This document shows positions 10,496 through 23,564 of a stretch of 64,000 nt of DNA, in pieces; positions within the stretch are counted from its first letter, which is position 1; every line of letters starts with the position of its first letter. Below the pieces are notes generated by a model that worked only from the letters and a program-made list of their open reading frames with translations, had not been told where the DNA came from and ran no database searches. Position numbers and translations under genes: made by a program. The stretch is from Mycobacterium sp. 1164985.4. GTDB taxonomy: Bacteria > Actinomycetota > Actinomycetes > Mycobacteriales > Mycobacteriaceae. Location: NCBI RefSeq assembly GCF_001668575.1, contig NZ_LZMD01000043.1:1-64000 (forward strand), read 5' to 3'.

Positions 10496-10501
10496 ATTAT
10501 A
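10496..10501 (-). promoter_or_regulatory. Candidate -10 element of metK
   Basis: Minus-strand TATAAT, a perfect sigma-A -10 hexamer and rare in this GC-rich DNA, stands 48 bp upstream of the metK GTG. A weak -35 (CTTGGG, 10518-10523) lies 16 bp further upstream. Confidence 0.5.
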
Positions 10502-10576
10502 GAAGTGCCCTGTTGCACCCAAGCCTGTGCGTTCGTCGCGCGCAAGCATTTCACGCAGCCAGATGCGTGATTCGTG

Positions 10577-11827
10577 CTACCCGCCGCCGCTCTGCAGGAA
10601 GGCCACGATCGCGTCCACGATACGGCTGGCCATCAGGGTTTTCGAGCCGTGCTCCAAGGCGGACTCCGTGCCGTCGGCCGCGAGCAGCCAGCCGTCGTTG
10701 TTGTCCACTTCGAACGCCCGATTCTCACCCACCGCATTGACCACGAGCAAATCGCAACCCTTGCGCTGCAGCTTCGCACGTGCGTGGTGAAGCACATCGC
10801 CGTTGGCGTCGCCGGTCTCCGCAGCGAATCCCACGATCGCCCGCATGTTGGGCAACTGTCCGTCGGCTCGGCCCCGCACGGCGCCCGCCAGGACGTCCTC
10901 GGTGCGGGTCAATTCGATGACCGGCGCGGCGGCGTCCGGATCGGCGGACTTCTTGATCTTGCTGGTCTGCATCTGGGTGGGCCGGAAGTCGGCGACCGCG
11001 GCCGCCATCACCAGCACATGCGCGTCCGGGGCGTGCTTGGACACGGCGTCCTTGAGTTGGGCGGCCGATCCGATGTGCACGACTTCGACACCGGCCGGGT
11101 CGATGAGTCCCGTGGTGTTGCCCGCGATCAACGTGACGTCGGCCCCGCGCTGGGCCATCACCCGGGCCATCGCATACCCCTGCTTGCCGGAGCTGCGGTT
11201 GCCGATGAACCGCACCGGGTCGATCGGCTCGCGCGTCCCCCCCGCCGAGACCAGCACCTTGACGCCCGCGAGGTCGTAGGGCAGCGCATCGGGCCGCGTC
11301 AGCAGCAGCTGGGCCAGCGTGGTGATCTCTTCGGCTTCGGGCAGGCGGCCCGCACCGCTGTCGGAACCGGTCAACCTGCCCGAGGCCGGTTCGAGAACGA
11401 CGGCACCGCGACGGCGCAGCGTCGCGACATTCTCCACCGTCGCCGGATGAAACCACATCTCGGTGTGCATCGCCGGGGCGAACAGGACCGGACATCGCGC
11501 GGTCAGCAGCGTCGCGGTCAAGAGGTCGTCCGCGCGGCCGGCGACCGCACGCGCCAGGAGATCGGCGGTGGCGGGCGCGACGACGACGAGATCGGCTTCC
11601 TGACCGAAGCGCACGTGCGGCACCTCGTGCACGTCGTCCCAGACACCCGTGTGCACGGGATGACCCGATAGGGCTTCGAAGGTGGCGGTGCCGACGAACC
11701 GGAGTGCGGATTCGGTGGGTACGACGCGGACATCGTGGCCTGCCTCGGTGAGCTGTCTGACCACGGTGGCCGCCTTGTAGGCGGCGATACCACCGGCGAC
11801 GCCGACGATGATCCGCTTGGGCTCCAT
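10577..11827 (-). CDS. coaBC: Bifunctional phosphopantothenoylcysteine decarboxylase/phosphopantothenate-cysteine ligase
   Basis: 416-residue Dfp protein for two successive steps of coenzyme A synthesis. The N-terminal FMN-binding CoaC half begins GVAGGIAAYKAA and carries PAMHTEMW (about residue 125-132), the active-site and substrate-recognition region. The C-terminal CoaB half starts near residue 190 with VLVSAGGTREPIDPVR and contains the ligase loop IKKS. The start is ATG 11827 with GGGGAG 7 bases upstream; the frame extends upstream only as a shadow of rpoZ. Downstream of rpoZ in the usual mycobacterial order. Confidence 0.95.
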   Translation of the reverse strand: MEPKRIIVGVAGGIAAYKAATVVRQLTEAGHDVRVVPTESALRFVGTATFEALSGHPVHTGVWDDVHEVPHVRFGQEADLVVVAPATADLLARAVAGRADDLLTATLLTARCPVLFAPAMHTEMWFHPATVENVATLRRRGAVVLEPASGRLTGSDSGAGRLPEAEEITTLAQLLLTRPDALPYDLAGVKVLVSAGGTREPIDPVRFIGNRSSGKQGYAMARVMAQRGADVTLIAGNTTGLIDPAGVEVVHIGSAAQLKDAVSKHAPDAHVLVMAAAVADFRPTQMQTSKIKKSADPDAAAPVIELTRTEDVLAGAVRGRADGQLPNMRAIVGFAAETGDANGDVLHHARAKLQRKGCDLLVVNAVGENRAFEVDNNDGWLLAADGTESALEHGSKTLMASRIVDAIVAFLQSGGG

Positions 11828-11858
11828 GGCGGCCGCTCCCCTATGCCTCGCGGTGTTG

Positions 11859-12176
11859 CTACTCGCCTTCGGTGTGCTCGAGCAGGTCCGCGTGAATCTC
11901 ACGCAGCGCGATCGACAGCGGCTTCTCCTGCAGGCCCGGCTCAACCAGCGGGCCGACGTACTCGAGGATGCCGTCGCCGAGCTGGTTGTAGTAGTCGTTG
12001 ATCTGGCGTGCGCGCTTGGCGGCATAGATCACCAGCGCATACTTGCTCGACGCGCGATCCAGCAACTCGTCGATGGGCGGGTTGGTGATGCCCAACGGCG
12101 TGTCGTAGGCGCTGACGGCCGACGTGTCGAGGTCGTCCACAGCTGCCAGCTGCGTGTCGGCGTGCGGGGTGCTCAC
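11859..12176 (-). CDS. rpoZ: RNA polymerase omega subunit
   Basis: 105-residue omega subunit, which clamps and helps assemble the beta' subunit. The conserved helix [22 protein letters not shown] lies at about residues 38-59, preceded by the family's PPIDEL. Starts with GTG at 12176. The usual order gmk, rpoZ, coaBC is kept, consistent with shared transcription; the gap to gmk is 78 bp and shows no gene. Confidence 0.95.
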   Translation of the reverse strand: MSTPHADTQLAAVDDLDTSAVSAYDTPLGITNPPIDELLDRASSKYALVIYAAKRARQINDYYNQLGDGILEYVGPLVEPGLQEKPLSIALREIHADLLEHTEGE

Positions 12177-12254
12177 GTAAAAAATCTCCTGGCGGTTTTG
12201 ACTGGATGCGAGATAGCTGTCAGGCCGTCCGGCGCCGAGGCCGGCGCGTACTTA

Positions 12255-12827
12255 TCAGCGGTCCACCAGCAAGGATACCAATTCGGCGCAGGCAGACTCC
12301 AATTGACTGTTCACGACGACGGTGTCGAAGTCGTCCTGCGCTGCGAGTTCGGCCCGGGCGGTGGCCAACCGGCGCTCGATTGCCTCGGGAGTCTCGGTGC
12401 CGCGCCCGGTCAGCCGGTTCTGGAGCTCTTCCCAGCTCGGCGGGGCGAGGAACACCGACAGAACCTCGGGCATCGCCTTCTTGACGGCCCGCGCGCCCGC
12501 CAGGTCCACCTCGATCAGGACGGGCCTGCCTGCGGCGATCGCCTCGCGCACGGGCCGGGCGGGGGTTCCTGAGCGGTGTAGACCACCGTGGATCTCCGCC
12601 CATTCGAGCAGGGCGCCGTCGGCGATCAGCTGATTGAATTCATCCGGGGTGACAAAGGAGTAGTCAACGCCGTCGACCTCACCGGGGCGAGGAGCCCTGG
12701 TGGTGACTGAGACGCTGAAGTGCAGGTCGGGAACGCGTTCGCGCAGACAGCGGACGACGGTCGACTTCCCGACGGCTGAGGGGCCGGACAGCACGACTAC
12801 CCGGCCGGCCCCTCGGCCGGCGCTCAA
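12255..12827 (-). CDS. gmk: Guanylate kinase
   Basis: 190-residue kinase converting GMP to GDP with ATP. The P-loop is GPSAVGKST (residues about 14-22), GMP-binding residues appear in [17 protein letters not shown] and EWAEIHG, and the lid contains RRLATAR. The start is a rare TTG at 12827, 7 bp after the mihF stop; the upstream in-frame codons run into that stop, so no ATG or GTG is available. Gene order mihF-gmk is characteristic of mycobacteria. Confidence 0.94.
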   Translation of the reverse strand: MSAGRGAGRVVVLSGPSAVGKSTVVRCLRERVPDLHFSVSVTTRAPRPGEVDGVDYSFVTPDEFNQLIADGALLEWAEIHGGLHRSGTPARPVREAIAAGRPVLIEVDLAGARAVKKAMPEVLSVFLAPPSWEELQNRLTGRGTETPEAIERRLATARAELAAQDDFDTVVVNSQLESACAELVSLLVDR

Positions 12828-12836
12828 CTTCTGCGC

Positions 12837-13154
12837 CTAGGACTGGTCGAACTTTTCCAGCAGCGCCTTGCGCTGACGATCGCCGAGACCACGCAGACGG
12901 CGGGTCGGGGCGATCTCGAGTTCGGTCATGATCTCCTGCGCCTTGACCTTGCCGACCTTGGGCAACGCCTCGAGAAGCGCCGAAACCTTCATCTTGCCCA
13001 AGACCTCGTCGGTCTCGGCATCCTTGAGCACCTGCTTAAGGTTGGTGCCGCCGCGCTTGAGCCGGTCCTTCAGTTCGGCTCGGGCTCGACGTGCGGCGGC
13101 AGCCTTCTCCAACGCGGCCGCGCGCTGTTCGTCGGTCAACTGGGGAAGGGCCAC
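12837..13154 (-). CDS. mihF: Mycobacterial integration host factor
   Basis: 105-residue nucleoid protein unrelated in sequence to E. coli IHF. It is an all-helical DNA-bending protein with a helix-two-turn-helix region (VGKVKAQEIM, about residues 64-73) and the basic end TRRLRGLGDRQRKAL. GTG at 13154 gives the known mature length and has GGAGGAACCC directly upstream; an ATG at 13187 would add 11 acidic residues not seen in characterised mIHF. Known to be essential in mycobacteria and needed for L5 phage integration. Confidence 0.94.
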   Translation of the reverse strand: MALPQLTDEQRAAALEKAAAARRARAELKDRLKRGGTNLKQVLKDAETDEVLGKMKVSALLEALPKVGKVKAQEIMTELEIAPTRRLRGLGDRQRKALLEKFDQS

Positions 13155-13584
13155 GGGTTCCTCCGTCTCATCACCATCAATTTTCACTGCCTCGGCTGAT
13201 AGGGAAAACCCAGAAACAGCCAGCGACGACGACCGTACCCACGCAGGCTGACGAAAGCGAACCCCACCCCCTGGTTACGGCGTCAAAAGCCCAGCGTGTC
13301 GGGCCGTCGTCCGCCGGGCGTGTCAGCCACGTCCGACGGCCCGGAACGACGAAATCTCCCATTCCCCGGCCGGAACCGCCTGCATATCAAGGCAATTCGG
13401 CTCGCATCGGGGCGCTTTTCGACCGTTCAGCGCGTGACCTGCGCCACACTCAGGCGGCCCGGCGGCGCCTCCAAAGAAAATTTTCGCTGGTCATCCGCTT
13501 TCGGGCGTGTCGCGAACTGGCCGTTTGTGACATATGTGACAGCTGAGACAGACGTTGCATTTGTTGCTTCGCCGACGGCCGTCG
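13155..13584. other. 430-bp intergenic region between pyrF and mihF
   Basis: No gene is supported on either strand; the open frames here lack start sites and family features. It should hold the mihF promoter. In M. tuberculosis this position is occupied by PE15 and PPE20, which are absent here. The end near pyrF carries three 9-bp-spaced repeats (see 13526-13550) and is locally less GC-rich. Confidence 0.6.
13526..13550. repeat. Three direct TGTGACA-type heptamers at 9-bp spacing
   Basis: TGTGACA (13526-13532), TGTGACA (13535-13541) and TGAGACA (13544-13550) repeat with a strict 9-bp period just downstream of pyrF. Iterated half-sites of this kind can bind a regulator, but the spacing is not that of a CRP palindrome, and the distance to mihF is about 375 bp. 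Function unknown. Confidence 0.45.
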
Positions 13585-14399
13585 TCACGCCAAGTAGGCC
13601 ACGGCGTCGCGCATCGCCTCGGCCGCGGAGCGCAGGGCACCCACGTCCGGGCCGGCCCGCAGCACCTCCCGGGACACCGCGGGCAACAACTGGCCGGATT
13701 GGGCCCCTCCGAGCCCGCCCAGCGCCTCGGGGCGCCCGCCCTGGGCACCGACGCCCGGAACCAGCACCGGTCCCCCGAGCGCGCTGACATCGGGCGGGTC
13801 GGCCAGGGTCGCGCCGACCACCACGCCGATCGGACCCGGTCGGCCCTGTGCCGACCGGTTGACCTGCGCGGCGGCGTCGACGATCGACTGCGCGACGGTG
13901 CGGCCGCCGGTGTCGGCGCGCTGCACGGATGCGCCCTCCGGATTCGACGTGGCCGCGAGCACGAACACCCCGCGGCCGTTGACGACCGCCGTCTCGATCA
14001 GCGGCTGCAGCGAGCCGAAGCCCAGGTACGGCGACGCCGTCACCGCGTCGGCCGCAAGCGGCGAATCACCGGCCCACGCGTCGGCGTAGGCGGCCATCGT
14101 CGACCCGATGTCACCCCGTTTGGCGTCGGCGAGCACCAACACTCCCGCGTCGCGAAGCGCGGCGAAGGTGCGTTCGAGCACCGCGAACCCGGCGGCGCCG
14201 TACGCCTCGAAGAAGGCCACCTGCGGTTTGACGATCGCGAAGTCGGCGAACGCCGTCACGCACGCGGCGCAGAACCGGCGCAGTCCGTCGGCATCGGTGG
14301 TAAGTCCCCACGCCCGCATCAAGTCCGGGTGCGGATCGATGCCCAGACACAGCGGTCCACGCCGGGCCACCGCGTCGGCCAACCGCGGACCGAAACCGG

Positions 14400-14403
<4 letters not shown>
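13585..14403 (-). CDS. pyrF: Orotidine 5'-phosphate decarboxylase
   Basis: 272-residue enzyme for the last step of UMP synthesis (OMP to UMP and CO2). It is the longer actinobacterial/PyrF type 2 form; the catalytic Lys-Asp array is [10 protein letters not shown] (about residues 92-101), with substrate-binding [10 protein letters not shown] near the N terminus. GTG 14403 overlaps the carB stop as GTGA, fixing the start and showing translational coupling. Last gene of the pyr operon. Confidence 0.95.
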
Positions 14404-17747
<3,344 letters not shown>

Positions 17748-17786
17748 CGGCGCCCCTGTCCCGCGAAACTGCGCGCAAATCGAGCC

Positions 17787-18917
17787 TCACTTGCTCTCCC
17801 CCGCCATCAGGTCGATGAACTGATCGAACAGATAGTTCGCGTCGTGCGGGCCCGCCGCCGCCTCCGGGTGGTACTGCACCGAAAACGCCAGTCCGCTGAC
17901 GAGTTTGATGCCTTCGACCACACCGTCGTTGGCGCACGTGTGGCTGACGACCGCCTCGCCGAACGGGGTGTCGAAGCGCTCCCCCGCCTCGCCCTCGAGG
18001 GCGAATCCGTGGTTCTGCGCGGTGATCGCGACGCTGCCGGTCTGGTGGTCGATCACCGGAACGTTGATGCCGCGGTGGCCGAACACCATCTTGTACGTCG
18101 AGCGCCCGAGTGCCCTTCCCAGGATCTGGTTGCCGAAGCAGATGCCGAACAGCGGAATTCCCGCGCCGAGCACCTCCTGGGTGACGGCGACAATGTGGTC
18201 GGCGGTGGCGGGATCGCCGGGGCCGTTGGACAGGAACACCCCGTCCGGCTTGAGATCGGCGATCTGCTCGAAGCTCGCCGACGCGGGCAGCACATGGCTG
18301 CGGATGCCGCGCTTCGCGAAGTTACGCGGGGTGTTCGTCTTGATGCCGAGGTCGATCGCGGCCACCGTGAACCGTTGCTGCCCTTCGGTTTCCACCACGT
18401 AGACCGCATCGGTGCTGACCTCGCCCGCGAGATTGGCGCCGAGCATGCTGGGCTGATTGCGCACCCGCTCGAGCAGTTCGTCGAGATCGGCGAGCGCCGG
18501 ACCGGAGAACAGCCCCGCCTTCATCGACCCGCGGCTGCGCAGATGGCGCACCACCGCGCGGGTGTCGATGCCCGCGATACCGACGATGCCCTGGCGTTCG
18601 AGTTCCTCGTCCAGCGTGGACGTGGCCCGCCAGTTCGAGGCCCGCGGCGAGGGGTCACGCACCGCGTATCCGGCGACCCAGATCTTGTCGCCGCGGCTCT
18701 CTGCGTCCTCGCGGTTCCATCCGGTGTTGCCGATCTGCGGCGCCGTCGCGATCACGATCTGCCCGTGGTAGCTCGGATCGGTCAGCGTCTCCTGGTAACC
18801 CGACATTCCGGTGGAGAACACCGCTTCGCCGAGCGACTGACCGATCGCACCGAACGTCGTGCCGGTGAAGACCCGGCCGTCCTCGAGCACCAGAAGTGCC
18901 TTGTCGGTTCCCGTCAC
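17787..18917 (-). CDS. carA: Carbamoyl-phosphate synthase small (glutaminase) subunit
   Basis: 376-residue class I glutamine amidotransferase subunit that hydrolyses glutamine and passes ammonia to CarB. Catalytic Cys is in FGICFGNQ (about residue 260) and the His-Glu pair in [10 protein letters not shown] (about 345). GTG 18917 overlaps the preceding membrane-protein stop as GTGA and gives the length known for the M. tuberculosis enzyme; longer in-frame readings overlap the upstream gene. Confidence 0.96.
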   Translation of the reverse strand: MTGTDKALLVLEDGRVFTGTTFGAIGQSLGEAVFSTGMSGYQETLTDPSYHGQIVIATAPQIGNTGWNREDAESRGDKIWVAGYAVRDPSPRASNWRATSTLDEELERQGIVGIAGIDTRAVVRHLRSRGSMKAGLFSGPALADLDELLERVRNQPSMLGANLAGEVSTDAVYVVETEGQQRFTVAAIDLGIKTNTPRNFAKRGIRSHVLPASASFEQIADLKPDGVFLSNGPGDPATADHIVAVTQEVLGAGIPLFGICFGNQILGRALGRSTYKMVFGHRGINVPVIDHQTGSVAITAQNHGFALEGEAGERFDTPFGEAVVSHTCANDGVVEGIKLVSGLAFSVQYHPEAAAGPHDANYLFDQFIDLMAGESK

Positions 18918-19417
18918 GCCGCCTCCTGCTCCACCCAGTGCGAGTACTCGCGACGGTCGTTGGCGCGGAACCCCGTGTCGATCTCGGTGCCCGACGGTAG
19001 CCGCCACCGGATCGCGAGAATGCCTTCGTGCGTCATCGCCTTGCCGGTGATCCCACGCTCGGTGCGGATCTGGGTGATCGACTCGTCGGGGATCCAGATC
19101 GGCAAGGCGCCACTGCGCTGCAACATGATTCCTTCGGGGTAGCGAGTCAGCACGGCCTTGGTGCGGAAACCGAGGTCGCCGACCACGATGCGGTTGTTCC
19201 AGTCGGGAGCCAGCGTGCTGCCGACGTACAACCCCTTGGTGGGCGGCACGATGGCCGGCCCGACGATGTCGGGAAGCGGCGGCAGCGTGCCGATGATCTC
19301 GGCCTGGCGCTCCGCGCGGCGGCGCCATCCGCGGATCATCGCCTGGATCAGAACCGCGATCAGCACGGCCACGACGGCGGCCATGATCAACGAACCGACG
19401 AGCGTGCCGGTGTTCAC
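18914..19417 (-). CDS. Conserved membrane protein of the pyr operon (Rv1382-like)
   Basis: About 167 residues with one N-terminal membrane helix ([18 protein letters not shown], about 6-23), then a basic stretch and a cytoplasmic domain with alternating strands ([43 protein letters not shown]) that resembles a PH-like fold. Function unknown. It always sits between pyrC and carA in mycobacteria. Start taken as GTG 19417, overlapping pyrC as GTGA; a second GTG at 19426 would add three residues. Confidence 0.75.
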   Translation of the reverse strand: MNTGTLVGSLIMAAVVAVLIAVLIQAMIRGWRRRAERQAEIIGTLPPLPDIVGPAIVPPTKGLYVGSTLAPDWNNRIVVGDLGFRTKAVLTRYPEGIMLQRSGALPIWIPDESITQIRTERGITGKAMTHEGILAIRWRLPSGTEIDTGFRANDRREYSHWVEQEAA

Positions 19418-20706
19418 GCGGGGCACTTCCCATCCCGCGCGGTGACCTCGCCGCGCAACAGCGTCAGCGTCACCGCCGCCGGCAGTTCGAGCGCCTCATA
19501 GGGCGTGTTGGCCGAGCGGCTGGCCAGCGCGGAACCTTCCACGGTCCACGTCGCGTCGGGGTCGACCACGGTCAGGTTGGCGGGCTCGCCGACCTCCAGC
19601 GGGCGGCCCTGATCGGGCAGACCGACGATCTCGGCGGGCCGCTCGCTCATCACCCGCGCGACGTCGCGCCACGTCAGCAACCCCGGGCGCACCATCGTCT
19701 CGGCCACCACCGACAGCGCGGTCTGCAGTCCGAGCATGCCGGGACGTGCGACGGAGAACTCGCAGCACTTCTCGTGCTCGGCGTGCGGTGCGTGATCGGT
19801 GGCCACACAATCGATGATCCCGTCCGCCAGCGCCTGCCGCAGTGCCCGAGCGTCCGAGGTCTCCCGCAGCGGCGGGTTCACCCGGTAGCGCCCGTCGTAC
19901 GTGGCCAGCCGTTCGTCGTCGAGCAGCAGATGGTGCGGGGTCACCTCGGCCGTGATCGAGATGCCCTGTGACTTCGCCCACCGCACGATCTCGACGGTGC
20001 CCGCGGTCGACGCATGGCAAACGTGCACCCGCGCCCCGGCGTCTCGGGCCAGCAGCGCATCGCGCGCGACGATCGACTCCTCGGCCGCCCGCGGCCACCC
20101 GGCCAGCCCGAGCCTCGCCGCATTGGGACCCTCGTGGGCCACCGCGCCGACGGTGAGCCGTGGCTCTTCGGCGTGCTGGGCGATCAGCACGCCGAGGCCC
20201 GTCGCGTATTCCAGCGCGCGGCGCATGATCAACGGATCGTGCACACAGATGCCGTCGTCGGAGAACATCCGCACCTGGGCGGCGCCGCCGGCCATCATGC
20301 CCATCTCGGTGAGCTGCGCACCCGCCAGGCCGACGGTCACCGCGCCGACGGGATGCACGTCGACCAGGCCGACCTGCTGCCCTCGCTGCCAGACGTGGTC
20401 GGTCACGACGGGGCTGTCGGCGACGGGGTTGGTGTTGGCCATCGCGAACACCGCGGTGTACCCACCCAAAGCCGCTGCCGCCGAGCCGGTTTCGATGTCC
20501 TCGGCGTACTCGCGGCCCGGTTCGCGCAGATGGGTGTGCAGGTCGACGAATCCCGGCAGCAGCACCTGGCCGGTGGCGTCGACAACGTCGGCATCGTCGG
20601 GAATCCGAAGATCGGCACCGATCTCGGCGATCTGCCCGTCGCTCGTCAGCACATCGACGGGATCGCCCTCGCCGTACAGACGGACCCCTCGTATCAACAC
20701 GCTCAT
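19414..20706 (-). CDS. pyrC: Dihydroorotase
   Basis: 430-residue class I dihydroorotase of the amidohydrolase superfamily, closing carbamoyl aspartate to dihydroorotate. Zinc ligands appear in [13 protein letters not shown] (about residues 52-64), and further metal or substrate residues in AQHAEE, CHAST and CVATDHAPH (about 305). ATG start overlaps the pyrB stop as ATGA. Cytosolic. Confidence 0.96.
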   Translation of the reverse strand: MSVLIRGVRLYGEGDPVDVLTSDGQIAEIGADLRIPDDADVVDATGQVLLPGFVDLHTHLREPGREYAEDIETGSAAAALGGYTAVFAMANTNPVADSPVVTDHVWQRGQQVGLVDVHPVGAVTVGLAGAQLTEMGMMAGGAAQVRMFSDDGICVHDPLIMRRALEYATGLGVLIAQHAEEPRLTVGAVAHEGPNAARLGLAGWPRAAEESIVARDALLARDAGARVHVCHASTAGTVEIVRWAKSQGISITAEVTPHHLLLDDERLATYDGRYRVNPPLRETSDARALRQALADGIIDCVATDHAPHAEHEKCCEFSVARPGMLGLQTALSVVAETMVRPGLLTWRDVARVMSERPAEIVGLPDQGRPLEVGEPANLTVVDPDATWTVEGSALASRSANTPYEALELPAAVTLTLLRGEVTARDGKCPA

Positions 20707-21653
20707 ACGCTGATCGCCTCTTTCTCGGCACCCACCAGCAGATGGAAGAGCACCGCCATCCGGATGTGCACGCCGTTCGAGACCTGTTGCAGCACCGCCG
20801 ATTGCGACGAGTCGGCGACCGAGAACGCGATCTCCATACCGCGGACCATCGGCCCCGGATGCAGCACCACCGCGTTGCCCGACAGCAGCGCCTGGCGCTT
20901 CTCGGACAGGCCGTAGAGCACCGAGTACTCCCTGGCCGACGGGAAGAAGCCGCCGTTCATGCGCTCGGCCTGCACCCGCAGCATCAGCACCGCGTCGGCC
21001 AGCGGCAGTTCGGCGTCGAGGTCGTGCGACACCGTGACCGGCCAGTCGGCGACCCCGACGGGCAGCAGCGTCGGCGGCGCCACCAACACCACCTCCGCGC
21101 CCAGGGTGTGCAGCAACAGCACGTTCGAGCGGGCCACCCGACTGTGCAGGACGTCACCGACGATGACGACCCGATTGCCCTCGATGTCGCCCAGCCGCTG
21201 GCGGATGGTGAGCGCATCCAGCAGCGCCTGGGTGGGGTGCTCGTGGGTGCCGTCGCCGGCGTTGATGACCGCCGGGCCATGTCCGTCCTCGGTGGCCGTC
21301 CACTCGGCCAGCTGCTGCGGTGCGCCCGAAGCGGGATGGCGCAGGATCAGCGCGTCGGCGCCCGCGGCGCGCAGCGTCAGCGCTGTGTCGCGCAACGACT
21401 CGCCTTTGGACACCGACGATCCCGAGGCGCTGACGTTGATCACGTCGGCGCTCATCCACTTGCCCGCGACCTCGAACGAGACCCGGGTGCGGGTGGAGTT
21501 CTCGTAGAACATCGTGATGATCGTGCGCCCGCGCAGCGTGGGGAGTTTCTTGACCTCGCGGCCGAGCAGCGCCTGGCTGAACCGGTCGGCGTTGTCGAGG
21601 ATCGCCAGCGCGTCGTCGCGCGACAGATCCGCCGCCGAGAGCAGATGTTTCAC
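20703..21653 (-). CDS. pyrB: Aspartate carbamoyltransferase catalytic chain
   Basis: 316-residue enzyme joining carbamoyl phosphate and aspartate. The carbamoyl-phosphate motif is YENSTRTR (about residues 51-58), followed by SVSKGES (80s loop), HP(A) and [17 protein letters not shown] start overlaps the pyrR stop as GTGA. No pyrI regulatory chain is present, as in other mycobacteria. Confidence 0.96.
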   Translation of the reverse strand: MKHLLSAADLSRDDALAILDNADRFSQALLGREVKKLPTLRGRTIITMFYENSTRTRVSFEVAGKWMSADVINVSASGSSVSKGESLRDTALTLRAAGADALILRHPASGAPQQLAEWTATEDGHGPAVINAGDGTHEHPTQALLDALTIRQRLGDIEGNRVVIVGDVLHSRVARSNVLLLHTLGAEVVLVAPPTLLPVGVADWPVTVSHDLDAELPLADAVLMLRVQAERMNGGFFPSAREYSVLYGLSEKRQALLSGNAVVLHPGPMVRGMEIAFSVADSSQSAVLQQVSNGVHIRMAVLFHLLVGAEKEAISV

Positions 21654-22234
21654 CTGATGGGACCTCCGTACGGCGCAATGGACACCCCGTCGTGACCATC
21701 GTCTTCGGCTAGCCGGACCTTGACGTTCTCGCTGCGGGACGTGGGCACGTTCTTGCCCACGTAGTCAGCGCGCAGCGGCAACTCCCGATGGCCGCGGTCG
21801 ACAAGCACCGCCAGCTGCACCGCCTTCGGCCGGCCGATGTCGCGCAGGGCGTCCAGCGCCGCGCGGACCGAGCGGCCGGTGTAGAGCACGTCGTCGACGA
21901 GGATGACCAGGGACTGGTCGATGCCGCCCTCGGGGATCGACGTCTCCTCCAGGGCGCGGGGCGGCTTGAAGTCCAGGTCGTCGCGGTACAGCGTGTTGTC
22001 CAGCGCGCCGTGCGGGACGACGACGCCGGAGAACTCCTTGATCTTCTCCGCGAGCCGGGTGGCCAACGTCACTCCCCGAGTGGGGATCCCGAGCAAGACG
22101 ACGCGGGGAGCATCGGAACCGTCGAGTGCGGTCTTCTCGATGATCTGATGGGCGATGCGGGAAATGGTTCGGCCGACGTCCGCTGCGGACATCAGCTCCC
22201 GGTCGGTGCCCGACGAGCCTGATTGCGCGCCCAA
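21650..22234 (-). CDS. pyrR: PyrR: pyr mRNA-binding regulator/uracil phosphoribosyltransferase
   Basis: 194-residue bifunctional protein. The PRPP-binding motif is [13 protein letters not shown] (about residues 106-118). With UMP or UTP bound, PyrR binds a hairpin in the pyr leader; in mycobacteria this is known to repress translation. The first codon is TTG at 22234 with AGGAGGT 10 bases upstream; the N-terminal MGAQ... start agrees with the recalled M. tuberculosis protein. First gene of the operon, directly behind its own binding element. Confidence 0.93.
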   Translation of the reverse strand: MGAQSGSSGTDRELMSAADVGRTISRIAHQIIEKTALDGSDAPRVVLLGIPTRGVTLATRLAEKIKEFSGVVVPHGALDNTLYRDDLDFKPPRALEETSIPEGGIDQSLVILVDDVLYTGRSVRAALDALRDIGRPKAVQLAVLVDRGHRELPLRADYVGKNVPTSRSENVKVRLAEDDGHDGVSIAPYGGPIR

Positions 22235-22243
22235 GCGACTCTG

Positions 22244-22273
22244 ACCTCCTTCTCCGCCTCTCTGGACGGCTCT
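22244..22273 (-). promoter_or_regulatory. PyrR-binding RNA element and adjoining ribosome site of pyrR
   Basis: Read on the minus strand, the leader contains GCCGTCCAGAGAGGCGGAG (top of the element at 22252-22270), carrying the PyrR-recognition core UCCAGAGAGG described in Bacillus and M. smegmatis. GCC and GGC flank the loop as a short stem. The AGGAGG ribosome site (22244-22250) begins six bases after the stem, so PyrR binding could occlude it. No terminator follows, which favours translational rather than attenuation control. Confidence 0.75.
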
Positions 22274-22344
22274 TTAAAGGACGTCGAAACTGCCGGGAAG
22301 CTTAGCATCCGCGCAAGGGTGTTCCGCTCAGTAGGCTTGCCGCG

Positions 22345-23547
22345 ATGAAACTCGACGGCAACTCCGCGTCCATTCGCGAGGCGATCGACGCCGGACTTCT
22401 CGCCGGAGCGGTGACCCTGGTGTGGCACGCCGGTGAGGTACTTCAGGTCAACGAGTTGGGGCATCGCGACGTCGACGCCGGGCTGCCGATGCAGCGCGAC
22501 ACGATCTTCCGCATCGCATCGATGACCAAACCGGTGACAGTCGCGGCCGCGATGAGCCTCCTCGAGGAGGGTCGCTTTTCACTGAACGATCCGGTCACGA
22601 CGTGGCTGCCCGAACTCGCTGATCTACGAGTGCTCCTCGATCCGCAGGGCGATCTCGACAAGACGACGCCGGCGCGCCGCCTCATCACCTTCGACGACCT
22701 GATGACGCACCGCAGCGGTCTGGCCTACGCCTTCTCGGTGCTGGGCCCGTTGAGCCGCGCCTACGGCCGCATGTCGTTCCGCCAGGATCAGGACCGCTGG
22801 CTGACCGATCTGGCCAAGCTTCCGCTGGCGCACCAGCCTGGCGAGCGGCTCACCTACAGCCACGCCACCGACGTGCTGGGCATCGCGCTCTCGCGCATCG
22901 AGGGCAAGCCGCTCTCCGACATCCTGCGCGAACGGATCTTCGAGCCCTTGCAGATGCCCGACACCGGCTTCTCCGTGGGCACGTCGCGACGGCACCGCGC
23001 CGCCACGATGTACAAGCTCGACAAGAACAACACCCTGCAGCACGACGTGATGGGTCCCGCGCCGATCACCGATCCGCCGTTCTGCGCAGGCGGCGCCGGG
23101 CTGTGGTCGACCGTCGACGACTACCTGCGCTTCGCGCGAATGCTGCTGACCGGCGGCGCGCTCGACGGGGCGCGCGTGCTGTCCGAGGAGTCGGTGCGGC
23201 TGATGCGCACCGACCGGTTGACCGACGAGCAGAAGCGCCAGAACTTCCTCGGCGCACCGTTCTGGGTGGGCCGCGGCTTCGGGCTCAACCTGTCGGTGGT
23301 CACCGACCCGGCGAAGTCGCGTCCGCTGTTCGGCCCCGGCGGGCTGGGCACGTTCAGTTGGCCGGGCGCGTACGGCACCTGGTGGCAGGCCGACCCGTCG
23401 GCGGAGCTGATCCTGATCTACCTGATCCAGAACCTGCCCGACCTCAACATCGACGCGGCCGCCATCGCGGGCAACACGTCGCTGGCCAAACTGCAGAGCG
23501 CACAGCCGAAATTCGTCCGCCGGACTTACCAGGCACTCGACATCTGA
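22345..23547 (+). CDS. Serine hydrolase, class C beta-lactamase/class VIII esterase family
   Basis: 400-residue protein of the beta-lactamase superfamily. The nucleophile motif is Ser59-Met-Thr-Lys62 (SxxK) and the second motif YSH is near residue 171; a late GGLGTFSWPGAYGT segment replaces the KTG strand, as in many esterases of this class. No signal peptide, so it is likely a cytosolic esterase (LipL/LipD-like) rather than a secreted beta-lactamase. Divergent from pyrR with only 110 bp between starts; a plain in-phase ATG with a poor ribosome site. Followed 17 bp later by a flavin monooxygenase. Confidence 0.85.
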   Translation: MKLDGNSASIREAIDAGLLAGAVTLVWHAGEVLQVNELGHRDVDAGLPMQRDTIFRIASMTKPVTVAAAMSLLEEGRFSLNDPVTTWLPELADLRVLLDPQGDLDKTTPARRLITFDDLMTHRSGLAYAFSVLGPLSRAYGRMSFRQDQDRWLTDLAKLPLAHQPGERLTYSHATDVLGIALSRIEGKPLSDILRERIFEPLQMPDTGFSVGTSRRHRAATMYKLDKNNTLQHDVMGPAPITDPPFCAGGAGLWSTVDDYLRFARMLLTGGALDGARVLSEESVRLMRTDRLTDEQKRQNFLGAPFWVGRGFGLNLSVVTDPAKSRPLFGPGGLGTFSWPGAYGTWWQADPSAELILIYLIQNLPDLNIDAAAIAGNTSLAKLQSAQPKFVRRTYQALDI

Positions 23548-23564
23548 GCGTTTAGTCTGACGGC

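Noticed and set aside
10448..10576. SAM riboswitch before metK
   Set aside because: The leader is too short and has none of the conserved SAM-I/II/IV cores; only a 7-bp dyad is present.
13177..13362. A 61-codon minus-strand open frame upstream of mihF
   Set aside because: No ribosome site, no family similarity, and it overlaps the mihF promoter region and start.
13526..13541. CRP-type site TGTGACATATGTGACA
   Set aside because: The two TGTGA units are in direct rather than inverted orientation, so it does not fit TGTGA-N6-TCACA.
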